Shown here: positions 46,201-58,100 of the stretch, one piece after another
How the letters are laid out: each line of letters opens with the position of its first letter
Position numbering within the stretch: position 1 is the stretch's first letter
Assembly: GCA_911728435.2 (NCBI GenBank)
Contig: OU452205.1
Coordinates: 14,948,260-15,012,259, forward strand
Source of the DNA: Apoderus coryli
Taxonomy: Eukaryota; Arthropoda; Insecta; Coleoptera; Attelabidae
Reading direction: 5' to 3'
Length of the DNA stretch: 64,000 nt
Program-made: the position numbers and the translations under genes
The notes under the pieces: generated by a model
What the model was told of the DNA's origin: nothing
The model's database searches: none
Seen by the model: the letters and a program-made list of their open reading frames with translations, nothing else

Positions 46201-49200
46201 GTTTTAGAAAAGCGGTATTTGACACGTACCTAATTATCGCTAACATTATAACTGAGCATGTGCAATGTTCATACGGTTTCGTGTCGCGTTACTAACTGAC
46301 AAAGGAACACATTACGTTAATTTTCAAATTTAGGGGAGGCATATTGTGTTACAAAATTATATTCGCATGTTAGGAGCAATTTTGTATTTAGGGGGCAAAT
46401 GGACCCCCTTATACTTTGCATTTCAAAATTTCCTTTCAACCACTTCCTTGTTTTCTAGATCATAAAATACTGACAAAAGCCCAAAGTGTTACAAAATTAT
46501 TTGTTCGCATTTTAAATGTAATATTCAAATGTAAGAGGTGAATCTACCGTCTTGTACTCTTTTGAAAATTTGCTCTCAACCAGTTATTTGTCTTCTCGAA
46601 AAAAATACTGACAAATTGTGAAAGTGTTAGAAATTTACTTATGATTAATATGCGGATTTTTTTGTAATATTGTAACACCCTGGCGTGTCACTTCGGCAAC
46701 CCATTGACTGCAGACTACCGCGTAGCGAAACCAGAGTGCTTATTTTGATATTTAGTTTTATTCTTTTCAGCGATCTTTCTGTAAATTTGTTTAGTAGTAA
46801 TCTAGATTTTGCATTAAATAGTAGTAATTATAATACCTATGTGTACTGCTCAATAAATTATTTTAAACATATAGTGTTTACCCAACTTTTCTTTTCTGAA
46901 AAACACCTAACAAAAAGCTTATCAGTATAACAAAGCTTGCTACAATATGAATTTTAGTGTGATACGGCGAAAATACACCTGCTGTCTCTGAATTAGGTGT
47001 AATATTTTTAATTGCTCTATAACCCTCTGCTCTGATAAAGTCGTGAAAACCACTAAAGGAGTAAATTTATGATCAACAAGACTAAAATTTATGAACCGGG
47101 CACTGATATTTGAGGTATTTTCTGGCATTGAGACGCCCATTTGCGTGTAAAACACATTTCCAGCTGTGATTTTTTGGTTTATTCGCACACCAAATTCATA
47201 ATTGACGATTGTTACTATAAACAACTTTCTCGTGCAATTGTAAAAGTAGTGTTAAATTTAACACTCGGATCAATATAATTTACCACAATTTTACACTCAT
47301 ATGGGACCAAAGTTGTAGTGTAAAAATTGTATGTGAATTCAATTCTATTAAAAGTTAATTTTGTCGAATGGGTGTTATTTTATTATAAGTTTACACTCTA
47401 TGATAAAAATTAAATACAATAACAATTAATAACACGATATGAGCGTAAAATATACCCCTCTAAAAAGTTGTTTTAACGCACCGAGTGTACAACTTGCTTT
47501 ATATTTTTTTTTACACGACAAACACACACACACACACAGCAGGTACAGAGTTCAATCTTGAATGCCGGCAAGTCACATGTCATTTCATATTTTTATTTAA
47601 TTCGGGGATTTTTCGGCTTTTTGCTCTTACATTTTTGTTGTGAATTACTGCGTAATTTATTATAGAATATAATTATGTCACTTATATTTAAACTATAATA
47701 TAAAAATAAAGCAAAGTTCTGGAAAGCGGCAAATGAGGGTGGGTGTTATCAGGATATGGTTAAATTGGGTAAGTACCTACATATTGAAATTAATAGAAAC
47801 AACTAGGTAAGTAAGTAGATTTTTAACAAAGTACTTAGGTATTATATAGGATTGGTACAGATTTCTGTTACTTGTAGATTTTAAATAATTCTAATAATAA
47901 TAATAAGAGTTTGCAGGTTTTTACCTTATACTCTTAAAGTTTAGGAGATCCCAATGGTGAACAATGAAATTATGTTTAGTATTAATCTTAGTATATTGTT
48001 AATTAAACCATTATAGTATAATATGTACCATTAAGGTGTCATTTTGTTCAACTAACTAGTTATAGTAACAAGTAGATAAGTAGTATATTAGGCGTATTAT
48101 ATAACTCTAGATAATACTTGAGATTTTCAATCTTTTATATTGTTGCTAAACATATTTTTGTTTAGTGTTTATGGTTAATATAATACATTGTTAAACCATA
48201 GCAGGTTATGGACTATATTTTGGTTGCCATTTTGTCCAAATAGTTTGAATTATAATTTGTTTTATAAATAAAAATCGTATATTCTGGTACTTTCGGCTTT
48301 GATTTAGTCATTCATGTATCAAACTAAGCGAAGGTTTATAATGGCAAACATATTGCACAATTTTAACATAAAATTTCAAACACCTGGTTAGTTTGATAGA
48401 TAATGATAAATGACGTAAACAAAGTGGAAAGTATATACTAACCATGGGTAGAAATTGTTACACCCGCTGTAGTAAATTCACACCTAAATGCAATGAAATT
48501 CACACTATAATAATATGATATTTACAATAATAAGGCGTAAATTACCCTTAAAAGATGGTTGAATTACACGTCTCACTGTTTATTTTACACCCTTGAGTGT
48601 AAATATTAACACTGTAATATAGTTAATTTACACGCGATAGTGTAAATGTACCTATCAATGAATTAAAAGAATATCACTCATCAGATGTAAAAAAACATTT
48701 CAAAATTATAATTTTTACCAGATTTAATGATTGGTTAATATACAAGATTGCGTGTGGTCATATATGTACCACCATTGAGTGTTAAATTTAACACGCAATT
48801 TTTTACTGTGTGGAGGCTATTCGTTTCATGAAAATATTTTTATTTTTGTTTCACCAGAAATACGTGTTTGATTAACTTTTAGCATTGAGCGTAGGATTTA
48901 AAAAACGGCTTAAAAATTTAAAAAAAGTCAAATTTCTTAAACTTATTGGAATGATTGAATAATTTTTCATTGGATTAATAGAGTATAACACATTACCATA
49001 ACAAATTAGATCACATTGGCGTTCGAATAGAGTGTAAAAAGGACTTAAAAAAATAAAACATATATTTCCTAAACATAGAAGAAATATTGACTAGTTATTT
49101 ATACCTTTGATAGAATATAACCTATAATATGTATCATAAGAAACTTGCGAACATAGACGTTCGTAAATAGTCAAAAAGAAATCAAAATAAAAAAAATATT

Positions 49201-52200
49201 TCCTAGTAAACTTATTCTAAAAATGGAATAATTTTTAATAGTTGTGGATAAAATAACTTCCTACAAAATGCGGCATAAAAAAAATTGTTTGTAGTAGAAA
49301 AACGGGCAGAAAAATCAGACTGTAAAAATGATATATTTAGCTTTTTAAGTAGTTCAGTTGGTGTGAAAAATATACGACAAAAATATTTTTGTACCAATAT
49401 AGGCGTCCGTGAAAAGTATAACAAAGGATCAGAAAAATCAGTATCCACGATAACTTAAAACTCACCTAACAGATTTTTAACAAATATAGTACCAAATAAT
49501 ATAATACTTCAGGATATTTCTAGGTGCTGATTAACTTCTAGAAAATATTGAGCGTAGGCAAGAGGTTTAAAAAAGGGTTCAAAAATGTATAGTTCTTAAA
49601 CATATCCAAAATATTAAATAATTTTTCATTGGTTTGATAGAATATAATTTAAAATCACATCACATAGGCGTTAGAAAATAATGTAAAAGTAGGTTAAAAA
49701 CTTAAAACATATTTCCTAAACATAGCAGAAATATTATGAAACAAATTTCTAACGTAACCAAAAGTCGTGTTACATTGTGTAACAAATAATTCATTAATCT
49801 AGTGTTGGCAATAGGATATAATGGAGTTGTTACTTCTCTTCCGGCCATCGTTTGTAAACTTTGTTTAACCGGGCATATTGCCTGCTCACATTAGATGTCG
49901 CCAAAAACATCTTGTTGTCGGATATCATATTTTATAAATTATTGAGGCCATATCGATGGTTAAACCTTCGTGAAAATTCTGGGGTGACACAACCGATTTT
50001 TTTACTATACAGGAACCAATTTTTCAAAACAATATTATCAGATTTATACAACTTTTTGCCAACACCCGCCAGTTATGAGACAAAAGTGATACCACTCATA
50101 TTATATTAAGCCTTGCAATATATAGTACGACACAGTTAAGAATGATACACTTTTATATGGATAGCCCATTTAGAAGCGTATATTCTTAACTGTGTCGTAC
50201 TATAGGTAAATTGTGTTTATAATTTAGAAAAGGTAAAATTTAGGTGCTGCAAGAATTACGTACTCACTTTATAAAACGTAGAAGCACGTAAAAGTAAGTC
50301 TCCATACACTCATGCAACTAAGAAGAATAGTTTTCTACGTATTCGTTTTTTACCTTTCTTTTCGTACTTGAGGGCATTTCTATGCATGCATGCCGCACAC
50401 CACACCATGTACACACAGGCTGCCAGCTTTCTAGATGTCGGAACAAGTTTTAGCGTTTTACTAACAACATACATATCCGCATCTGTTGGAAGTAAATATC
50501 AATACCATATGTGCTCTGTGCTGTGTCGGTATTATGAAAAATGCTGATTTTGCAGTCAGGCAAAAAAAGATACAATTTGCTACGGAGATTTATATGAGTT
50601 GAAGTAAGAAGTTGAAATTGGCGACAAATTTTTATTAGACTCTAAACTTAGATCAATAAAACAAGTTTACTAAAAATCTTTTTATGAAGTTATGGCATGT
50701 AAGGAATCACGCTTAGAATAAAAATATTAATAAGGTGGAAGAAGAGGATTGCATCAGTTGTGGTTCAGCAAAGGTCGGAATTACTATGATGAACTTAGCT
50801 CCATTAAATGTAATTGAAGATTATCATTCAATTCGCGAAATTGCTAGTGTTCATTTCTGATCTTTATGTTTTACACGGTTTAAGAGGACGTAGGGTGTTG
50901 CCCAAAGTAAGGTCCAACTGATATTCTCCGACAATAAGTCCGTAGGATAAGTGTGGTATAAGGATAAATTAGTGAATGTGTTTTTATTGGGTAAATTTAA
51001 AATCGGATGTCGAAGCTTTCGTCAAACGTTGTGATGACTGTCAAAGATATAAACATAGTAGGCCTAATATTCAACCAATGACCATTACAACCACGGCAGC
51101 TTCAGCATTTGAGAACATATTTTTAGATTTAGTAGGACCATTGCAGGAAGATAGTTTAGGTAATAAGTATATTTTAACACTTCAGTGCGAACTCTAAAAG
51201 TTTGTTGAGTGTTATCCATTAGTAAATAAGGAATCAATATCGGTAGCTAATAGTTTTGTAAATAATTTTATTTTACGTTATGGTATTCCAAAAAGTATAG
51301 TACATGATCAGGGAACGGAATTTTTATGTGAAACCTTGAAGGAAACTTGTAAAATACTAAATATTCAACAAAGATGTTCTACTGCGTATCATCACGAAAC
51401 GTTGGGTTCACTTGAAAATTCGAACAAACATTTAAATAGTTTCTTACGAATACAATGCAATAAAAATGCTCAAACTTGGAGTACATGGCTTCAATTTTGG
51501 TGTTTCTCATACAACAATAGTGTACATACCAATACTAAATAGGTTTTCGAAAAATTAGTTCGTATGGGACTAATTTTTCGAAAACCTTGCAATCTCTTGA
51601 ACAATATTTTAACTAAAATAGAACCGCTTTATAAATTCTCAAATTACCCACTTGAACTAAAATATCGATTACAAACAGCTTGGGAAGACGCACGATAAAA
51701 TTTAATAAAATCCAAAGAAAGACGAAAGACAGACTTTGACAAACATTCGAAATTAATAACATACAAATTAGGCGACAAAATTTTAGTAGAAAATGACGCT
51801 GGTAAAAAATCAGAACATATTTTCAATGGACCATATGAGGTAATTGACGATTGGGCTCCTAATGTTCTTATTACAATAAATAATCAAATTTCAGAGGTAC
51901 ATAAAAACCGAACAAAAATGTATGTAGAATTGTAGTAGTACTAATTAACCGGAGTTATATATAGATAGGATAATGAATGCAGAGAGTATTATCCCGTCTA
52001 AACCCTAATAAGATAATTAGTATAGCCACTAGGTTCGAATTTCTAGATGTTGCGTAATTCTCAAAGACTCAGAACCAAATTATGATAGTCAAGAGAATAA
52101 TAACAGAATCAAATTATTAAATGAAAGAAACAAACAACTAATAGCTAATCAAACCTTTTTTAGATCTCACAGCAACTTTGGCGTCGTTCACAACACTTCA

Positions 52201-55112
52201 ACCTTGTTTAACACTACTGTTTCAAGACTTATTCATTTTGTGTCCCCACGTAATAAAACTCAATTTCTTTGTAACTTTACGTTTATTTAAAATTAAGAAT
52301 AAAAGAGAAGAAATAATTATTAAAAGAAAATCTAAATATAATTAAAACTAGACAAAATCAAGAAAAAGAAACAAACTAAAACATAGAATAATCAACAATT
52401 GATTAATTGAACAAAACTCTTATTTAACTAATATTTAATCTTAATAAAGACTTAGCATAATGGAAATCGATGTAATTACGAATAATTTACATTGATTTCC
52501 ACTTAAATGTCTTCAGTTACTTTGTATTAGCAAAAGAAAAAGATAATACGAAACTAAAATAAAAATTAAAGCATTTATACCAATAATTCAGCTTTGATAG
52601 ACTTCTGAATAAAATCTCAAAAAAAAATAAGGAAAATAAAATAAAAGAATTTTTGTAATCAGAAAAATGAACTTAGAAAAATTATAAATCTTAAAACAGC
52701 TTATAAGAAAATATATTTAGAAGTGACTTACTTGGATCTCGAACAAGAACTGACTTTTTAATTGAAAAGAACTAACGAGGTACTTTCTTTCAGAGCGTTA
52801 ATCTGATTACCTCCCCTATTATGCATCAAAAGAGGGATGATAGCCAATGGGAATTCGAAGACGCCAGTTTCAGAGCGCAGCCCTTGCGCAGCGTTAGAAT
52901 AAAGCACTAATTATTGATTTTCTACTCTTTAGTCGTACTTCTATTTTCTGTTATTCGATGTGGTTCAAGCGTATCTCCAGAGATGGCGATACGAGGTTTA
53001 ATTCTGTGAAATTATGAATAATATTTCCATGATTCAATTCAATTGGTATAATTGCTCAAAGATACTTAATTTATACTAACTATGATTCGACGTGATGTAG
53101 ATATTTCTCTTGTTGTAAATGCGAGTACATTTTGCCGTAATATAGCAACTATATTAGTGACAAGATATAACTTATAAATAAAGCAAGAGCATTTAACTCA
53201 GTTCAAAAAAAGACTGCCCAAGACTCACCAATAACTATTGATATTATTATTATTATTGTTACCCCCTTAGGTAGAGTCAGACATTGGGAACCAAAAAAAA
53301 ACCAAGTAATTAATATCAACATTCCATCGATCATAACTTATTCCTTAATTTAAACAATTTATAAACGTATCGACAATGTTTAGAGAAAGCAATGCTTGAG
53401 CAAATCGGCAACACTGTTACCCAATAAATATCTGTAGAGTACATAACAAAGTAATAAACATTCTTATCTTAAGAACAAAATATTTTTAAAACATAGATAG
53501 GTTTTAGACCCCCCATACATTAGGGTACGTTCGTATTTATGTTTAGAAAAAATAAGCATCCTGTCAACAATCTGTGGGAATATTTCGTGTTATTATGAAT
53601 ATATATTATAAAAAAAAGGACATGTTTGACATTGAAAATTCTCGGAAAGAAAACGATCTGCCACCCATGCATTCTAGAATTGCGTAATCTGTAAGCTTGC
53701 CAGTGGCGGGTTCTATTTTGTTACAGAATAAACATTTTTTTAAAATGTTTTTTTTTTTTTGGTTTTCATAGGAGGTGTAGTATAAGCATATATTAGTTAA
53801 TGTATACATATTAGATATAAATTAAAAGTTCCTAGTGCCTTTACACCGCACAATTGTTCTATTAATAAGTTAATAAGTAAGTATATTTTTGTTATATTAA
53901 ATATTGCAATTAAGCAATAATAATCAAAACAATTAAATGTAATATTTCTTTAAATTACTATGAATAATTAATTATAATCTTACTATGAAATGGAAAAGAC
54001 TCGTTTTATTTAAATTCAACTCCTCTTGAACTCGTTTATGAAGTTTATCACATAAGTAGGAAAAAAAAATTTTTTTGACAAAACTCGATTTTATTGCCTT
54101 CGAGGGCAATAAAACGAGTATAGCGATTTTCCAAGTTTTCGATACCACTTTTAATTACGATTTCCCTTTCTCGTCAAAGTAGGCCTCAGTTTCAGCGATT
54201 ATTTTATCATTGGACTTAAATTTCTTTCCAGCCAGCATTCTCTTGAGATCTGAAAACAGGAAAAAGTCGCTGGGAACTACATCTGGAGAATTCAAAGCCC
54301 AATTCATTCAATTCTGCCATAGTTTTTTTCGATTTGTGGCAGGGTGCATTGTGTTGGTGAAACAACACTTTTTTCTTTTGCAAATGTAGCCGTTTCTTTG
54401 CGATTTCAGCCTTCAATCCATCCAAAAGTGCACAGTAATAGTAGCTGTTTATGGTAGTTCTTTTTTGGAGGTAGTCGAGGAATATTATTCCGATCGCATT
54501 CCAAAATACAGCCGCCATCACCTTCCGGTCGCCTGTTGCGTTTTTGCTGGCTTTGGATTCGGCTCATCGATTACTGTCCACTCAGCTGTCTTGGATTCTG
54601 GTGTGTAATAGTGAAGCCATGTTTCATCCATTGTCACAGATCGACGATAGAATGCCATTTTATTGCGGTTTAACAGCGCCAAACATTCCTCTGAAGCATC
54701 AATTCGTTGTTGTTTTTGGTCGACTGTGAGCTCACACTTCACGCACTTTGCACAGAGCTTTCGCATACCCAAGTGTTCTTGTAAAATGGTAAAAACAATT
54801 TGTGAATTTTGATGACGTTTTCTGGAATATCAGCTTCATTTGGGCGTCCACTGCGCTCTGCATCATTTGTGCTGGTGCGACCACGTTTAAATTCAGCAAA
54901 CCACTTCTCTACCATTTGTCTCGAAGGAGCAGAGTTCGGATAATGTTTATCTAGCCATTGTTTGGGTTTCACTGTATTTTTAGTAGATTTTTAAAAAAAA
55001 TCTAACTATTCAGGAGATCGACACAACCGAAATTTTGAAAAATTTTTATGCAGTACTTCATTTTATGACCCCTGGATCCTAAAAATGACCTCAGTTCAAA
55101 AGTTTATATATC

Positions 55113-55144
<32 letters not shown>

Positions 55145-58100
55145 CTTCGAAATTATTGGGACGTCAAAACAAAAAACAATTAAAAATTACTATATATATA
55201 TATATATATATATGGGATATAGAAACTTTGCGTCACGTTCTAGGCCGCATTTTTTGACCAATCGAAACAAAATTTGGTTAAAAAATCGGCTAGGTCATGG
55301 AATCGCGTGAGTTCGTTGGCGATTGAAATCGGAGAGCTAATTTCAGAATGGCGGCCTGTCAAAGTTTTAAAAAAATTATATTTTTTTCGTTGTTAATAGA
55401 AAATACCGATGTTACATATCAAATGATAGAGCACTTAAATCTCTACAATATTTATTTGGGGAGTTTTTTCATCGCTGGCATATTTAAGTAAATGTAAGTC
55501 AATATAAAGTAACAAAAAAAAAAAAATATCATCACCCGCTATACCTGTAATTATTTTGACAAATAAACACCTGTGAAATAACAATAAGACCGTACTTTAC
55601 AATGTGTTATAGTATAATGGGTATTTCAGTTAAAATAACTGTCAATATGACTGGTTATATTTCGCGAATGTCAGAATATTCCGTTATTTGTTTATTAATA
55701 GTGGGTGTCAGTGGTAGACTAAGTATAAATAAAAAATACATAAATCAAAAATCTACTTTTCCGACTGGCTGCCACCGGGATTTTTTTTTCATCAAAAAGC
55801 AATGCTTTATCAAAACTCGAAATACACTTTTCTCCATTTTTTTTTCAATAACAAACGCAAAATGCTATGACTCACCAATCAATAGTCAGATTATCCGTCA
55901 GATCTCGGAAAATTTTATGTGCTAATTATTTTTAATAATATTTCTGATATATTCCTATAAAAATATAAATCCCATTAAAAAAAATGATTAGCCGAAACAT
56001 ACCTCTGTTCTAACGGATCTAGGAAAATCACTTATACTTTTTTAAATTATCTGGAAATTTTTGTAAAATCTCAGAAATTTTGATATGCACGCAATAAAAG
56101 AATTTTAATGAAATAGATATTTGTCCTAGTTTGTTAAAGGCATCGCATCGCATTGAAATTAAGAAAAAAAAGTCAGGTTTGTAGTATTATGTCTTTAAAA
56201 CGATGAATTTTTACAGAAATGGTTTTGAAAATTGTCGAAAACTAAGTAACTTTTAATCTTATTCTAGTACTCGCTCTTTGTTTTAAATAAAAGAGATAGA
56301 GGAAAATTCGACACACTTAGACAGGTTGAAAGTTCCAGCAGCATGTGAACATTACCGATGTTTGATTCTGTTCGCCACCTTGAATTTTTTTGAAATGTTC
56401 AAAAAAGTAAGTTTAGTTCTATAGCCAAATCCATTATCTATTCAACAAGACCAAAACGACAAAAATCGCTCAATTAATAAAAAAGTTACGAGAAAACAAA
56501 GTTCCGGAATTTTTCTGCCCACCAATATGGGCATTAAATCAGAATAATAAAAAATACTCCTGTATATATATATATATACATATATTTTTATTAATTAGCA
56601 AATTACCGCAAAAGTTGTTGCCTACCGTTCTTCTCTTATTGAATTTTTAACCCAATAGAATTAACAAGTTGTTTAATTAAATTGTTTGTTCTTTTTTTCT
56701 AAAAGTACACATTAAAAGGTATCTCAAAACAAAATCATTAAGGACATCCTTTTTATTTTGGCATTTGGAGAAAATGAAGTTTAAGTTTTGCAGAAGCGCC
56801 TGGACAGAGATATGTGTTCGAAAATTGTGAGTTTTACATGTTGGTCACGTACTGAGTTTGGAGTTGGTATTTCCTGCTGTGTCTGTGTGATAGGTTATTT
56901 AGAGGGTAGTTGGGACAATCAGCGAAATAAAAGCTTTTTTTTTTGTTGGCAAGTTTTATTTGTAAAATTGCGCTAATCTAGCTTCAAAAAAATCATGTAT
57001 CTAATAATATAAAATTTGTAAAAATATTCAATTGTTCCATTGTTATATTTGCACGGTTATATGAGAATAATTTCCTCTAATTTTTTATCTTCTTATCAAA
57101 TATGTATGTATAAAATTTGTTTCTAATAAGAATGTAATTCATAATCATTCTTGAAATGTTTATTTTTAAATTTGTTGATATGTTCTTTACACCGGTCAAT
57201 AAAGAGTACTATGGTTATTTTAATGTTTATCGTTATCCCAGAATGTGCGACTTATCTGCTAACGAAGATGTTTAACGTAAAATACAGCGTGTTTCATTTA
57301 AAATTAGTAAGTATGGACCTACCTCTACTATACCCCGGACTGCCCCCCGTTTGAAAATATTAGTCGAATTGGACCATTTGACATTAGCACAAAAAATACA
57401 AAATTTCTGAGATATGAATCGCCGCAGTTTATCGTGATACAGCCCTGTATATAGCTTTTATTATTTAGCCTTGAAACTGAACGTCTATCTAAAATTCAAA
57501 TATATCTGATAATATTCTAAATGTGCAGGCTTTCGCACTGGTGAGAGATCAACAGTATAAGCAACAATGTTGTGTGTGTTCCTAAAGCCATTAAACCTGG
57601 ATTATCCAACAATAAAACCCTTATTATGATTTGTACGTTGGCAATGGGTTTGCCATTTTAATAGTTTATGTTGCATGGAAGGGTTTTTTTTTGTATCTGG
57701 CAAATGTATTTTTAATTCTACAATACAGCTTTTGAATAACCGGAAGTAATTATTCAGTTAATGCATATCATTTATTTGTATTTGTATTTAAATAAAGTAT
57801 TTTTTTAGAAAAATATAGTCATTCGGATTGGAAAAAATAAAAAGTTTGTGTAAATCAATATAAAAATTTGATTTCCGGGATGTCGATCTTTGAGAAAAAA
57901 GGACAGGAGTTTTATTATGGATATAAAGGTTTAAATTATTTAAAAAAATTATATCGAAAAGCATAAATCAAACTTCAAGTCTGACGGCATAATATTACGG
58001 CCTTTTCATTAAAGCACTCTGGTTGGGTTGGATTGGATCTCTATCTTTAACTAACAGTTACTAATCTCAACTATAAATTTTTTTATTACATTGTATCAAA

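Noticed and set aside
46700..47500. CRISPR-like or regular short-spaced repeats
   Set aside because: Repeated tgtaaa/tttaca words are irregularly spaced subterminal transposon repeats in a eukaryotic context.
51955..52900. envelope gene of an errantivirus-type element
   Set aside because: No open frame or envelope motif follows the Pol stop; the sequence is A-rich and noncoding.
53606..53809. 67-codon minus-strand ORF
   Set aside because: Runs through homopolymers and has no recognisable motif.
55605..55925. 107-codon plus-strand ORF
   Set aside because: Low-complexity AT-rich composition, no motif, consistent with chance in this base composition.
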